DNA of 64,000 nt from Actinomadura alba (GCF_014323705.1 NZ_JABVEC010000010.1:124001-188000), one strand, 5' to 3'. Shown: positions 42,101-51,790, counted from the stretch's first letter. Notes: generated by a model not told the origin, from the sequence alone. Numbers and translations: made by a program.

Positions 42101-43048
42101 TCACACCGCAGAGTCCAGGCGTCCGCGCTGCTCGGCGGTCAACTCCAGTGACACCCCAGCGACCGCCTCGTCCAGCTGCTCGACCGTGCTGACGCCGACG
42201 ATCGGCGTGACGGCCGGGTTCCCTCCGGTCAGCCAGGCCAGCACCACCCGGTTACGGTTCGTGCCGGTCTCGGCGGCGATTTCGTCGAGTACCGCGAGGC
42301 GGCGGGCGGTGCCGGGGTGGTCGTACTCCGCCGGAAGCGGCTTGTCCGCGCGGGTGTAGCGGCCGCTCAGCAGCGAGCTGTACGCCCACAGCGCCATGTC
42401 CGGGTGGTGCTCCAGGTAGTGGAGCACCTCGTCGGTGACCGCACCGAACCGGTGCACCACGGTGGGCTGGGTCCCGGGGCGCGGTTGCAGGTACGTGTGG
42501 TGCTGCTGCACCGCGGTGAAGCCCGCACTGCCGTGGGCCTGCGCGATCTGCCGTGCCCGCTCGACCTGCCAGACGGGGTAGTTGGAACAGCCGAGGCGGC
42601 CGACCGTACCCGCGGACACCAGTTCGTCGAAGGCGGCGACCGTCTCTTCCAGCGGTGTGGCCGGATCGGGCTTGTGGGCCCAGTACAGCTCGACGTTATC
42701 CGTACCGAGCCGTCGGAGACTGCCCTCGATCCCGCTCTTGATGGCCCCGGCCGAGAGGCCCTCGACCCTCTCCGGGAATCCCCCGGGCACGGTCGGCTCG
42801 CAGCCCACCTTGGTGCTGATCTTGACGCGATCGCGGACGCCCGGGCGGCTTGCCAGCCAGCGCCCGAGCAACGCCTCGCCCTGTCCGCCGAAGCCGCTCG
42901 GGTCCACCCAGAACGAATAGCAGTTGGCGGTGTCGATCCAGACGCCTCCGGCGTCCACGAAACGGTCCAGAAGCTCGAACGACCGGCGCTCGTCGGTAAG
43001 CGTGCCGAAGAACATGGCACCCAGAGTCAGGTTGTCAATCATGTCCAT
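42101..43048 (-). CDS. Aldo/keto reductase
   Basis: This NADPH-dependent oxidoreductase of about 315 residues has the catalytic tetrad visible: Asp and Tyr in WIDTANCYSFW, Lys in KISTKVG and His in LYWAHKPDP. The start LTLGAMFFGTLTDERRSFELLDRFVDAG and RLGCSNYPVWQVE are typical of the family, and AWLTGGNPAVTPIVGVSTVEQL forms the C-terminal cofactor site. ATG 43048 (MDMIDN) is preferred; an upstream extension would cross into the divergent gene. It is 40 bp from a divergent MocR-type regulator, which probably controls it. The substrate is unknown, possibly a pyridoxal-type aldehyde given the regulator. Confidence 0.93.
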   Translation of the reverse strand: MDMIDNLTLGAMFFGTLTDERRSFELLDRFVDAGGVWIDTANCYSFWVDPSGFGGQGEALLGRWLASRPGVRDRVKISTKVGCEPTVPGGFPERVEGLSAGAIKSGIEGSLRRLGTDNVELYWAHKPDPATPLEETVAAFDELVSAGTVGRLGCSNYPVWQVERARQIAQAHGSAGFTAVQQHHTYLQPRPGTQPTVVHRFGAVTDEVLHYLEHHPDMALWAYSSLLSGRYTRADKPLPAEYDHPGTARRLAVLDEIAAETGTNRNRVVLAWLTGGNPAVTPIVGVSTVEQLDEAVAGVSLELTAEQRGRLDSAV

Positions 43049-43088
43049 CACGGTAGGCGGATTCGGATCGGCGGTACGCTCCAATCTT

Positions 43089-44525
43089 GTGGCCGTTTCC
43101 CAGACCAATCTCGCATGGGCGACGCTGCTGGACATCGGCCCTCCGGAGCGCGGCCGGCGCCTGCACGATCGACTGGCTCACGCGTTGCGCACCGCGATCC
43201 GGGACGGCCGGCTGGCGGAGGGCGCCGCCGTGCCACCGAGCCGAGCGCTCGCCGAGGAGCTCGGCTGCTCCCGTTGGGTCGTGACCGAGGCGTACGCGCA
43301 GCTCATCGCGGAGGGTTACCTCTCCGCCCGGGTGGGTTCCGCCACCCGTGTCTCGTGGTCATCGGACACCGCGCCGCCACGGCCTCGCGCGCGACGGGTA
43401 CCGGCGCCGCCACCGATCCGGTACGACCTCGCGCCCGGCCTGCCCGACGTCCGGGCGTTTCCGCGCCGCCGCTGGGCGGACGCCGTCCGCGCGGTCACCG
43501 GCTCGGCCGTCCACTACGACCTCGGCCTGCCCGACCCCGCCGGGCACGCGGTGCTGCGTACCACCGTCGCGCAGTACCTGCGGCGCTCGCGCGGTGCGGA
43601 TGCGCACGCCGCGTCCGTATCCGTGTGCGCGGGCGTCACCGAAGGTCTGGTCCGCACGTGCCGGGCGCTGCGCGCCGAGGGGATCACCGACCTGGCCGTG
43701 GAACACCCGGGCTGGGGGCGGCTTTGGGACGCCGCGACGAGCGCCGGCCTGCGCGTGCACCCGGTGCCCGTGGACCACGACGGCCTCCGCGTCGACGATC
43801 TCGCGCGTACGCCGGCCCGGGCCGTCATCGTCGGCGCAGCACACCAGTTTCCCACCGGCACGGTGCTGTCCCCGGCACGCCGGGCACAGCTGGTGCGCTG
43901 GGCCCGCGAGGTGGACGGCTTCGTCATCGAGGACGACTACGACGCCGAGTTCCGCTACGACCACCACCCGGTCGCCGTCATGCAGGGCATGGATCCGAGC
44001 CGGGTCTTCCTCCTCGGCTCGGTCAGCAAGACGCTGTCGCCGGCCCTCGGCCTCGGCTGGCTGGTCGCGCCTGCCGTGATGACCCCGGCGCTCCGGGCAG
44101 CGAACCTCGTCGCCGCCGCGCCACCGGTGCTGGACCAGCTCGCGCTCGCCACCTTCATCGACCGCGGGTGGTACGACGCCCACCTGCGCGCGGCGCGGCG
44201 GCGGTTCCGCTCCCGCCGCGACCTGCTGGTCCGGACGCTCGCCGCCCAGGTGCCGGAGGGCCGGGTCGCCGGTACCGCCGCCGGGCTGCACATCCTGCTA
44301 CACCTACCGGACGGCGCCGACACCCGCGGGGCGGTCCGGGCCGCGGCCGCCGCCGGGCTGCGCCTGGCGGATCTCGACGACTACCGCGCGAAGCGGTCGG
44401 CGGAGCGTGCGCTCGTCCTCGGGTACGGCAACATCAGCGACACGGAGATCCCCCCTGCCGTCGCACTCCTCCGCGAAGCATTGCGTTCAGCCGTTCCGCG
44501 GCCACGGCCCGACGCTGACGGATGA
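43089..44525 (+). CDS. MocR/PdxR-type regulator (GntR HTH fused to aminotransferase domain)
   Basis: This 478-residue protein starts at GTG 43089. The GntR winged helix is RRLHDRLAHALRTAIRDGRLAEGAAVPPSRALAEELGCSRWVVTEAYAQLIAEGYLSARVGSATRV. A fold-type I aminotransferase domain follows, with the PLP-binding Lys in LLGSVSKTLSPALGLGW near 312, and IEDDYDAEFRYD carries the cofactor Asp. MocR regulators bind PLP and often control vitamin B6 or amine genes. It is divergently arranged with the aldo/keto reductase, its probable target, and the 40-bp gap must hold both promoters. Confidence 0.93.
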   Translation: MAVSQTNLAWATLLDIGPPERGRRLHDRLAHALRTAIRDGRLAEGAAVPPSRALAEELGCSRWVVTEAYAQLIAEGYLSARVGSATRVSWSSDTAPPRPRARRVPAPPPIRYDLAPGLPDVRAFPRRRWADAVRAVTGSAVHYDLGLPDPAGHAVLRTTVAQYLRRSRGADAHAASVSVCAGVTEGLVRTCRALRAEGITDLAVEHPGWGRLWDAATSAGLRVHPVPVDHDGLRVDDLARTPARAVIVGAAHQFPTGTVLSPARRAQLVRWAREVDGFVIEDDYDAEFRYDHHPVAVMQGMDPSRVFLLGSVSKTLSPALGLGWLVAPAVMTPALRAANLVAAAPPVLDQLALATFIDRGWYDAHLRAARRRFRSRRDLLVRTLAAQVPEGRVAGTAAGLHILLHLPDGADTRGAVRAAAAAGLRLADLDDYRAKRSAERALVLGYGNISDTEIPPAVALLREALRSAVPRPRPDADG

Positions 44526-44553
44526 TGAGGCGGCGGGTAGACCCGGCTCGTCG

Positions 44554-45450
44554 TCAGTAGCCGAGCGAGCGCGCGAGGACCGTCATTCGCTCGCACATCT
44601 CATCGCCTAGACCCCAGGACGGGTCGAAGACGACCGGTCCGGGTGCCGGAATCGGACGGAGAGCGGGGGCGCGAAGAAACTTCGGGTCACCGCCGAGGAG
44701 GCGCCCCGAACCCCCGGTTCCGGCGAACCGCCAGTTCTCTGTGAGCAGCATCCGATCGATGATCTCTGGATTGCTGTCCAGTTCCAGCCAGGCCAGGATC
44801 CGCGGTAGCCAGACCCTCGGTTCCGTGAGCAGGTCCTCGGCCCGAACCCGCATCCACTGCTGGGAAGGCAACGGCGCCAGTGCCTTGATGATCCGCTGAT
44901 GTGACAGATACCAGAAGGCTGCGGCCTCGGCGACGAGCGCCTTCTCGGAGCGGAAACGCCCGGCCGGGCGCCAGTGATCATGTATCGACCGCTGGGTCGT
45001 CACCGGATGACGCACGAGATGCAGGAAGCGCGCACGTGGATACGCCGCCATGCACCGGGCGAGCGTCGCATCGGCGCTGGAGGTGTCCGGCGACTTCTCC
45101 AGACTGATGCGGGGCCGGGCAAGGCCGATGAGGTGGTCCATCAAACGTGTGGTCGGCCACTCGGGGCGGTCGGCGAGCCATGCCTGTGCACGTGCCACCG
45201 CATCGTCGTCCTGGCTGCCCTCGTGCAAGTCGGCTACCGCGCGCCAGACGCCGCTCTTTCGCAGGGGACGCGCCCATCCCGCTTTCTCGCCGAGCAGCTC
45301 GCCGACGGTGTCGGCGGTGAAGATCAGCAGCTCCGGAAAGCCGTAAACGTCGGGATGACCGGACAGCAGGGCCAGGGTGACGGTCGAGTAGCTGCGGGAC
45401 GGAGCGAGGAGGAACACCGGCTCGGCTCCCGCGCCGTCGGTTTCGCGCAT
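44554..45450 (-). CDS. Sulfotransferase family protein
   Basis: This protein of about 298 residues has the two PAPS-binding elements of sulfotransferases. The 5'-phosphosulfate loop is FLLAPSRSYSTVTLALLSGHPDVYGFPE and the 3'-phosphate site is ARFLHLVRHPVTTQRSIHDHW. RISLEKSPDTS lies between. The C-terminal half ends WGLGDEMCERMTVLARSLGY. ATG 45450 is chosen because it starts just before the first motif; an in-frame start at 45555 would add 35 residues without family features. The acceptor could be a natural product or envelope glycan, which the sequence does not show. It is convergent with the MocR gene. Confidence 0.85.
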   Translation of the reverse strand: MRETDGAGAEPVFLLAPSRSYSTVTLALLSGHPDVYGFPELLIFTADTVGELLGEKAGWARPLRKSGVWRAVADLHEGSQDDDAVARAQAWLADRPEWPTTRLMDHLIGLARPRISLEKSPDTSSADATLARCMAAYPRARFLHLVRHPVTTQRSIHDHWRPAGRFRSEKALVAEAAAFWYLSHQRIIKALAPLPSQQWMRVRAEDLLTEPRVWLPRILAWLELDSNPEIIDRMLLTENWRFAGTGGSGRLLGGDPKFLRAPALRPIPAPGPVVFDPSWGLGDEMCERMTVLARSLGY

Positions 45451-45616
45451 TGGGCCGCTGATTTCCGGATCTCCTCGATCGACCGGTCCGTCATGCTGAG
45501 GATCCAACCAGACCTCCCGAGGACCTGAAATCGGGCATGCGTCAGTGATCCACACCGTACCCCGTTGCGTGCCCGTTAGGGCAGACGGTCACGATCGTGG
45601 TGGTTAGTCTTTCAGG

Positions 45617-46159
45617 GTGACGGAGACATCTGAAGATCTGGCCTTGCCCATCGCCTTGGCCGAGGTGGTAGAGGTTGGCTTTGAGTGGGAGTGGGACGAA
45701 GAAACCGACGAGCCCCGCGGTTGTGATTTCGAGCCATACGAACAGTTCGAGGCGCCCGAGAAGACCGCGTGGTGGTTTCGTCTGTGGACCGGTAACGAAG
45801 AGGTCGATGGCAGCGAATTCCGCTTTTTCGGCGCTACCGGGGCAGGCGACTATGCCGGTTTCTGGCTGGTCCGGCCCGGTACACAAATCACCGAGCAGCC
45901 TGTTATCTACATCGGTTCCGAGGGCCAGTGCGGCGTGATAGCTCGCGATCTGGGCGACCTTCTCTGGTTGTTCGCGGACGGTTCGGGCCCGCAGGAGGCA
46001 TTTACCGACCCAGGTCGTGAGACGCAGCCGAATGAGGCGTTCCAGACGATCGCAGAGCGGCACGCACCGGGGAGACGCCGTTCCGCGGCGGAGATCGTGG
46101 CGGCGGCGCGAATGGAGTTCCCGGACTTCTCAGAGCTCATCGACGCGATGTGCCGGTGA
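45617..46159 (+). CDS. SMI1/KNR4-like acidic hypothetical protein
   Basis: This 180-residue acidic protein reads TETSEDLALPIALAEVVEVGFEWEWDEETDEPRGCDFEPYEQFEAPEKTAWWFRLWTGNEEVDGSEFRFFGATGAGDYAGFWLVRPGTQITEQPVIYIGSEGQCGVIARDLGDLLWLFADG. The FGATGAG-YAGFWL and P-V-Y-GSEG-x-GVIA-x-x-x-DLLWL pattern fits SMI1/KNR4-superfamily proteins, which often serve as immunity proteins to contact toxins. No toxin gene is adjacent. The GTG start at 45617 follows CTTTCAGG. The assignment is by pattern and moderate; the function is inferred. Confidence 0.7.
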   Translation: MTETSEDLALPIALAEVVEVGFEWEWDEETDEPRGCDFEPYEQFEAPEKTAWWFRLWTGNEEVDGSEFRFFGATGAGDYAGFWLVRPGTQITEQPVIYIGSEGQCGVIARDLGDLLWLFADGSGPQEAFTDPGRETQPNEAFQTIAERHAPGRRRSAAEIVAAARMEFPDFSELIDAMCR

Positions 46160-46275
46160 GCAGGGGTCCGCGTTGCGGGTGTATGTAGATGCCGTTGCGT
46201 ACCAAGCCGACAGCGAGAGCCCACACACCACGTCGCGATCATCATCCTTGCGCGGTCGGTCTCGGCTGCGAGAGA

Positions 46276-46695
46276 TCAAGGAACCTGGCGGATCTGATCC
46301 GCCAGGTCGCGCAGTGATTCAAGCGGGAGCTCTACCTCAGTCCAAGGCTCTGTGAGATCAGTGGCCGTATAGCGCGGCACAACGTGAATATGGAAATGGA
46401 ACACGCTTTGCCATGCAACCTCACCGCTTGCGTGCCAGAGATTAACCCCTGGAGCTTGGAGTCTGTGAGTCAGTTGGTTCGACACCTGGACCACAGCGGA
46501 CATGACGGCAGCCGCCTCAGTGGTGCCGATGTCTGACAGACCGTTTCGATGCTCTCGAGGTACTACAAGAGTGTGGCCCTTAGTGGCCTGAGCGATGTTC
46601 AAGAAGGCGACCGCGTCATCGTCTTCGTAAATGATCTCTGCGGGCTCGCTTCGTTCGATGATTCTGCAGAAAACGCAAGACTTCGATGTGGTCAT
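46276..46695 (-). CDS. HIT-family hydrolase
   Basis: This 139-residue protein has the histidine triad HFHIHVVPR near 108-116, the nucleotide-phosphate binding motif that gives the family its name. Also present are CVFCRII with a Cys pair at the N-terminus, EDDDAVAFLNIAQATKGHTLVVPREH and VNLWHASGEVAWQSVFHFH, all standard for HIT proteins that hydrolyse nucleotide conjugates. ATG 46695 (MTTSKSCVFC) is preferred to an earlier in-frame start at 46803. A perfect inverted repeat overlaps its 3' end (46284-46306). It is a single-gene unit with no clear pathway link. Confidence 0.93.
   Translation of the reverse strand: MTTSKSCVFCRIIERSEPAEIIYEDDDAVAFLNIAQATKGHTLVVPREHRNGLSDIGTTEAAAVMSAVVQVSNQLTHRLQAPGVNLWHASGEVAWQSVFHFHIHVVPRYTATDLTEPWTEVELPLESLRDLADQIRQVP
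46284..46306 (-). terminator. Perfect hairpin at the end of the HIT gene
   Basis: CCTGGCGGATC / GATCCGCCAGG with a one-base centre. It lies inside the last ten codons of the HIT gene, so it may be an RNA hairpin acting at the transcript end rather than a normal downstream terminator. Confidence 0.4.
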
Positions 46696-47021
46696 GTCAG
46701 TCTGCTCGACCGGCTTCAGTTCCCCGAACCTGGAGCCGACGACGAGCACCGGCCTCCCGCGGCGTACTCGCATCCGCAGGCCTATCGTCACCCAGGAGGG
46801 CACTCGCCCAGCTTGACCATGGGTTCCGACAGGCTGAACTTCGCTGCGTACTCGCGGGCCATCGCATCGACCTCATCGATTTCCACGGGACGCATGATTG
46901 CAGAGGCCGACCCACCGCTGACCTCCCGGCTGCTCACTTCCCGGGACGCAGGGAGATGACGGCCTTGGATCCGTCGGCCGGGTTCGTTCGCCCCTGGTGC
47001 GGGGAACCTACGGCGACCCCG
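46696..47021. other. Intergenic stretch, no supported gene
   Basis: Between the HIT gene and the SnoaL gene (326 bases) I find only a 35-codon minus-strand frame (about 46795-46905, RPVEIDEVDAMAREYAAKF) with natural-looking codon use but no ribosome site worth calling. It might be the remnant of a small gene. Confidence 0.45.
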
Positions 47022-47882
47022 TTATGGGTGCAGGTCCGTTCTCGCCTCGCCGGTGGCCGGGTCGTACGGGATCGACAGGTGCTGATGGACCACCACCCAC
47101 GCACCCTCCTGCCGCCGGAACACCCGGGTTCCCCGTGACCAGGCCTCGATCGTCTCGCCCGTACCCTGCTCGGCGCGCACGTGGTTCAGCCCCCACGCGA
47201 CGGCGAGATCCTCCCGGGCCAGGATCGTCAGGTCTGGAACGTCCCAGCCGACGGCGCCGGAGGCCGCGTCGAGGCCGCGCTTGCACACCGCTCGTACGGC
47301 GTCCAGGCCGACGTACTGAAGGGGCTCCTCGTGCTCGTAGGAGACGATGTCCTCGCCGATGGCGGCCATCAGGCCGTCCAGATCCTTCGCGGCGGTGCGG
47401 TCGTACCACTGCTGGTGCAGCAGGCGCACCTCACGCTCGGATGCGACGTCCCCGCCGCCGGCCTCGGTACCCATGTCCGTGTCCGTACCGGTGTAGGGGA
47501 ACGAGTGGTGTTCGTGCGCGACGACCCATCGGCCGCTCTCCTTGCGCAGGCCGAGCGTGAGCCGCAAACGGTTCTCGGGCCTGTCGGCGAGTTCTTGCGG
47601 CGTCCCGCAACGCAGCAGGGCGTGGGCGAAGGCGACGTCGTCACCAGCGGTGACGTCCAGCGATTCGATCTGGAACGACGCACCCTGTTCCTGCCACTCG
47701 AAGAACTGCGGCCACGCCTCACGGTAGGCATCGATGCCACGTACGCCGTCGTACGGTGGCGGCACATCGAACATCACGATGTCCTCGGAGTGGTCCGCGA
47801 GCACACCGCTCATATCGCCGCTGCGGACCGCCTCGGCCCAGCGCTCGATCAGAGTACGGATCTGTTCTTCGTCAGCAGGCAT
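47022..47882 (-). CDS. Tandem SnoaL-like domain protein
   Basis: This 286-residue protein carries two copies of an NTF2/SnoaL-like domain. The first is PADEEQIRTLIERWAEAVRSGDMSGVLADHSEDIVMFDVPPPYDGVRGIDAYREAW, with the C-terminal strand GRWVVAHEHHSFPY near 120-133. The second is REVRLLHQQWYDRTAAKDLDGLMAAIGEDIVSYEHEEPLQYVGLDAVRA, with GAWVVVHQHLSIPYDPATG near 262-280. Each resembles the SgcJ/EcaC group often found with ECF sigma factors. It lies 88 bp after the sigma gene on the same strand, and that sigma has its own SnoaL-like tail. A ligand-sensing or stress-detoxifying role is possible. Confidence 0.85.
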   Translation of the reverse strand: MPADEEQIRTLIERWAEAVRSGDMSGVLADHSEDIVMFDVPPPYDGVRGIDAYREAWPQFFEWQEQGASFQIESLDVTAGDDVAFAHALLRCGTPQELADRPENRLRLTLGLRKESGRWVVAHEHHSFPYTGTDTDMGTEAGGGDVASEREVRLLHQQWYDRTAAKDLDGLMAAIGEDIVSYEHEEPLQYVGLDAVRAVCKRGLDAASGAVGWDVPDLTILAREDLAVAWGLNHVRAEQGTGETIEAWSRGTRVFRRQEGAWVVVHQHLSIPYDPATGEARTDLHP

Positions 47883-47970
47883 TCTTCAGCCCAGTCCTTC
47901 CGGGTCGTCGCTTCCGTCAGGACTACAACCCGCGCCGGGACGGAAACTCATCGCGCGCCGCGGACCGGTC

Positions 47971-48987
47971 TCAGCCGGCGAGCTCTACCGGCAGGCCGTA
48001 CGCCGGAAGCTCGGCGTCCAGGAACGACACCACCTCGGCGACCCTCGTACCGCGCAGCACGAGCAGGTCCAGGCCCGCCGCGACAAAGACGGCCTTGTCG
48101 TCGTCCCACAGGTAGGTACCGAAGGCGAGCTGCCCGTTCGCCCGTGTCGGCAGGAAGCGCCAGCGCCGGGCCGACAGCGCCTTGACCAGAAACCCCCGGA
48201 TGTGGTCAGGGCCCTCATACCAGGCGGTCAACGGTGGCATCGAGTACTTCGCGTCGCCGGTCAGCATCGCCACGATGGCCTCGATGTCCCCGGCCTCCCA
48301 CGCGGCCATGTACCGCCGCGCCATGTCACGCCGCGCCGCCTCACCCATCGCGTCCAGGGTCGCCTGCTGGGTGGCCTCTGGGAGCAGGCCGTCGAGGACC
48401 TTCCGGGCCCGCTGCAGCGCGCTGTTGACCGCCGCGACCGTGGTGTCCAACAGGTCGGCGACCTCGCGGGCCGCGAATCCGAGGACATCGCGCAGCAGCA
48501 GGACGGCTCGCTGCAGAGCCGACAGGTGTTGCAGCGAGGCGACGAACGCGAGCTCCACGCTCTCCAGGGTCACGACGCGAGCCTCCGGGCTCAGCTCCGC
48601 CGTCCAGCGCAGCCGGTGATCGGGGTACGGCTCGAGCCACACCGTCTCGGCCAGCGGCGCGGCCTCCGGGCTCAGATCAGTGGGGAGCTCACGACGGCCC
48701 CTGCCCTCGATCAGCGTCAGGCACCTGTTGGTCGCGATCTTGTACAACCACGGCCGGATCGAACCGCGGTCCTCGAACCGCTCCAGATTGCGCCAGGCTC
48801 GTACCAGGGTCTCTTGTACGGCGTCGTCGGCATCGTGAACCGACCCCAGCATCCGGTAGCAGTGCGCGTGCAGCTCGTCCCGCAGCGGACCGACCAGGCG
48901 TCCGAAGGCATCGTCGTCGCCGGCCCGGGCGGCGACCAGCAGTTCCGCCGCGGTGGACTCGTCCGTCCAGTCCCGATCGATCCGCAC
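47971..48987 (-). CDS. ECF sigma factor with C-terminal SnoaL-like domain (TIGR02960/SigG type)
   Basis: This 338-residue sigma factor starts at GTG 48987. Region 2 is [66 protein letters not shown]. Region 4 is [47 protein letters not shown]. The last 120 residues ([44 protein letters not shown]) form a SnoaL-like domain, the hallmark of ECF groups that lack a classical anti-sigma and use the tail for control. The open frame extends far upstream through the divergent locus, but no family features are there. It probably drives itself and the downstream SnoaL gene. Confidence 0.93.
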   Translation of the reverse strand: MRIDRDWTDESTAAELLVAARAGDDDAFGRLVGPLRDELHAHCYRMLGSVHDADDAVQETLVRAWRNLERFEDRGSIRPWLYKIATNRCLTLIEGRGRRELPTDLSPEAAPLAETVWLEPYPDHRLRWTAELSPEARVVTLESVELAFVASLQHLSALQRAVLLLRDVLGFAAREVADLLDTTVAAVNSALQRARKVLDGLLPEATQQATLDAMGEAARRDMARRYMAAWEAGDIEAIVAMLTGDAKYSMPPLTAWYEGPDHIRGFLVKALSARRWRFLPTRANGQLAFGTYLWDDDKAVFVAAGLDLLVLRGTRVAEVVSFLDAELPAYGLPVELAG

Positions 48988-49161
48988 CCAACCGCCCCAT
49001 CCTGGCCGACCGGAGCCAGGGTACGGCACGACATCCGCGACCCGATCAGAGCTCACAGCCGAGAACCGGGTCGTGTGGGAAGACGATTCGGCCTTGCGGT
49101 GGAGTACTGGTGACTGTGGACCACTTCGCCCGGAAGGAAGCTGCATGACGGAGACAGTGTC

Positions 49162-49734
49162 TTGACCGCCGACGTGGGCGAGCAGGTGACCGACGCCGAG
49201 TTCGCCGCCCGGTTCCGGCGAGATCCGGAGACGTTCACCGCCGTCTACGACCGGTACATCCGTGCCATCCACCGGTACGTGGCCGGGCGGCTGGACGCGC
49301 AGATGGCCGAGGATCTCGCCGCCGAGACGTTCTGTGTGGCGTTCGACCAGCGTGACCGGTTCGATCCCGAACGCGGGAACCTGCGGCCGTGGCTGTTCGG
49401 TATCGCCACCACCCTGGTGGCCCGGCACCGGCGCAAAGAGGCCCGCCACTACCAGGCGCTGGCTCGTGTGGGGGCCGAGCGTGCGGCCGACAGCCACGAG
49501 AACCGTGTCGTCGCCTCGGTGGCCGCCGAACGCATGAAACCGCAGCTGGCCAAGGCCCTGGCCGTGCTCTCGAGGGGTGAGCGCGACGTCCTGCTGCTCG
49601 TGGCCCTGGGCCAGCTCAATTACGAGGAGGTGGCCGAGGCGCTCGGCATCGCCCCAGGCACGGTGGGTTCCCGGCTCAGCCGTGCCCGTACGAAGCTCCA
49701 CGAATCGATCGACCAGGAGGCGCTCAATGAATGA
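49162..49734 (+). CDS. ECF sigma-70 family factor
   Basis: This 190-residue sigma factor has region 2 [72 protein letters not shown] and region 4 [47 protein letters not shown]. The start is TTG 49162 with GGAG eight bases upstream. That site lies within a six-codon frame (ATG at 49145) whose stop overlaps the TTG, a possible coupled leader. The next gene overlaps its end by 8 bp. Its partner is a CU044_5270-type membrane protein that probably acts as anti-sigma. The regulon is unknown. Confidence 0.93.
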   Translation: MTADVGEQVTDAEFAARFRRDPETFTAVYDRYIRAIHRYVAGRLDAQMAEDLAAETFCVAFDQRDRFDPERGNLRPWLFGIATTLVARHRRKEARHYQALARVGAERAADSHENRVVASVAAERMKPQLAKALAVLSRGERDVLLLVALGQLNYEEVAEALGIAPGTVGSRLSRARTKLHESIDQEALNE

Positions 49735-50638
49735 CGACGACCTGAAGATGCTCGCCACTGCGCTGGCTCCACCGGACATGCCCGATGACGCGATCGACAG
49801 CGGCCGGCACCGACTGCAGAAGAGGATGCGTGGCCCGGTGCGCAAGCGCCGTACCGGCTGGCTGGCGGCCGGTCTCAGCCTGACCGCCGCCGCGGCGGCG
49901 GCCGCGATCGTGATCGCCTCGGGTGCGACGGCACCCACCGCCACCCCCAACAGCCCTCCCGTGGCGGCCCAGCCGTCCTCCCGGCAGATCCTGCTCGCGG
50001 CCGCGGCCACCGCGGAGCGGACGCCGGACGGTTCCGGTACGTACTGGTACGTCAAGACGGTGACCAGGGGGGCCAAGGGCGCTGAGCCGAACCAGTTCGA
50101 GACCTGGACCCGGCGCGACGGCCAGACCTGGTTCAGGGGAGCGAAGTCGCAGGGCAAGGTGGTCCGGCTCGCCATGCCCACCCCATCGCGGCTGGGCGGC
50201 GCCGAGGTGAGCGTCGCCCAGCTCGAGAAACTGCCGACCGAGCCGGACGCCCTACGGGCCTGGATCGCCGACGCCGTGAAGCGCGGTGACGTCAGGACGA
50301 GTGCCGGTCGTCCGAACGCCGCCATGCGAGAGCAACTCGTCTTCCACGGGCTGATCTCGCTGGTCTCTCAGCTGCCGGCCCCGCAGAAGGTCCGCGCCGC
50401 CGCCTTCCGCGCGATCGCCTCGTACCCGGACGTCAAGGATCTCGGCACGGTAGAGGGCGGACACGGTCTGTCGATCTCCTACGGCGGCCTCACCCCGGCA
50501 CGGCTGGTCGTCGATCCGGCGACCTCGCGGGTTCGCGACACCAACGTCCTGGTCACCGCCGATGGAGCACTGATGGGGGTACCGAGCGGCGGAGGTGCGA
50601 CGGTCGTCACCGAGTGGACGAACCGGCTGCCCGAGTAG
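49727..50638 (+). CDS. CU044_5270-family membrane protein, likely anti-sigma partner
   Basis: This 303-residue protein has a cytoplasmic N-terminus ([41 protein letters not shown]), one membrane helix ([24 protein letters not shown], about 45-68) and an extracytoplasmic domain containing [35 protein letters not shown] and a C-terminal [17 protein letters not shown]. This is the layout of the CU044_5270 family, which is nearly always encoded next to ECF sigma factors. It begins inside the sigma gene (8-bp overlap), so the two are made together. Anti-sigma activity is inferred from the position. A strong terminator follows. Confidence 0.9.
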   Translation: MNDDDLKMLATALAPPDMPDDAIDSGRHRLQKRMRGPVRKRRTGWLAAGLSLTAAAAAAAIVIASGATAPTATPNSPPVAAQPSSRQILLAAAATAERTPDGSGTYWYVKTVTRGAKGAEPNQFETWTRRDGQTWFRGAKSQGKVVRLAMPTPSRLGGAEVSVAQLEKLPTEPDALRAWIADAVKRGDVRTSAGRPNAAMREQLVFHGLISLVSQLPAPQKVRAAAFRAIASYPDVKDLGTVEGGHGLSISYGGLTPARLVVDPATSRVRDTNVLVTADGALMGVPSGGGATVVTEWTNRLPE

Positions 50639-50669
50639 GCGGTCCCGGCGACCGGTCATCATCGCCCGC

Positions 50670-50706
50670 GGAGACCTGTGCGGTCACTCCCACCGCACAG
50701 GTCTCC
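50670..50706 (+). terminator. Strong terminator after the sigma/anti-sigma operon
   Basis: A perfect 15-bp stem, GGAGACCTGTGCGGT with ACCGCACAGGTCTCC, and a 7-base loop, 32 bases after the stop of the CU044_5270 gene. There is no long T tract, as is common in high-GC actinomycetes. Confidence 0.9.
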
Positions 50707-50866
50707 CGGCGTGTCCCGGTGTCATGTCCGGTGCTCGGTGCCTCGCAACATGGCTTGACTCGTCGCAGGTCGAAGAACCACGTGTGGGCGACGACCGCTC
50801 TCGTGAGTTGCCTGACCAGTTGTGAGGAATCATCCATCCGCACATCCTGCCCGGCCGCATCCGCCC

Positions 50867-51640
50867 TCAGAGTCCGGGTTCGCCCTGGCCGCAGTGCGAC
50901 AGGCGGACGAGATCGGCCCAGGAGAGGGCGTCCGGCAACCGCTCGCCCGGCTCGGCTCGTGCCGTCGGAGGGGCGATTGAGCCGGGTGCGCCGGAGGACG
51001 ATCCGTCCGCTCCCTCGCGGCCGCGCAGCGAACTCGCCGCCCCGCACTCCAGATACGCCTGCGGGTCGAGGTTGTACCAGCGGACGCCGGTGGCCCGGAC
51101 GACGCCGGGTGGCCGGGGTACGTTCGCGCCCGAGGCGGGGGTGTCCGCCGGGACCGCGCCGCCCACGCCCGCCTCATCGGCGAGGTCGGCGAGGTCGGCG
51201 ATCTGTGACAGCACGACCTGCTCCCAGCCGGAATGGTCCGCGGGAACGGGGGTGGACTCGTACGACGCCGTCCGCCATGCCGCGCGCAGCGGTGGCGGGT
51301 CGATCACGGTCGCTGCGGTGATCATGGCGGCGACCGCGTCCGGTTCCAGCCGTGGGCGGGCCGCCATCGGCCGCCCGACGAGCCACCAGGCTCGCAGGAA
51401 CTCATCGAGGGTGCGCCCGGCGGCGACCATGCGCCGGCCCGCGCCGACGAGCCGTACGTACAGGTCGCGATCCGTCCGGCAGACGGGACCGGGCGGGCCG
51501 GCCACCCAGTACATCTGCTTGTGCACCGGGCCCGCCTCCAGTGCGAGCACCCGGGCGAGCGCCTCGATCCGATCGTGGTGCACGCTCATCCGGTATTCGT
51601 TCCCGCCGTCGTCCTGCCGCCAGATCACCCACTCCGTCAC
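50867..51640 (-). CDS. Hypothetical protein
   Basis: From GTG 51640 this is a 257-residue soluble protein: TEWVIWRQDDGGNEYRMSVHHDRIEALARVLALEAGPVHKQMYWVAGPPGPVCRTDRDLYVRLVGAGRRMVAAGRTLDEFLRAWWLVGRPMAARP, then an Asp/Ala-rich middle and a Ser/Gly/Pro-rich C-terminal third. The first 60 residues (W-I-RQDDGGN-y-M-V-x-x-R-x-EA...HKQ-YWV) resemble SPOR-like helper proteins of actinomycetes that carry a conserved start, but no function is known to me. The frame is also open upstream, but the GTG fits the start of the conserved block. It is divergent from a small gene at 51791. Confidence 0.72.
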   Translation of the reverse strand: MTEWVIWRQDDGGNEYRMSVHHDRIEALARVLALEAGPVHKQMYWVAGPPGPVCRTDRDLYVRLVGAGRRMVAAGRTLDEFLRAWWLVGRPMAARPRLEPDAVAAMITAATVIDPPPLRAAWRTASYESTPVPADHSGWEQVVLSQIADLADLADEAGVGGAVPADTPASGANVPRPPGVVRATGVRWYNLDPQAYLECGAASSLRGREGADGSSSGAPGSIAPPTARAEPGERLPDALSWADLVRLSHCGQGEPGL

Positions 51641-51790
51641 GGTTCGTACGATAACCGGCGGCCGCCCCGGCCACCGTGGAGCACGGCCGGCGGTCCCGGC
51701 CTGTGCACTGGGAGTGTCACCTCGGGTCCGGCTGTTCAAGCTATCGCCGAATCGATCAGTACGGCGGCCGAGCGGCCTAGACTGCCGCGC

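Noticed and set aside
49000..50325. Extension of the SnoaL-tailed sigma factor to 784 residues
   Set aside because: The extra N-terminal part lies antisense to the second sigma and its partner gene and has no sigma features. The GTG at 48987 gives a normal-length factor.
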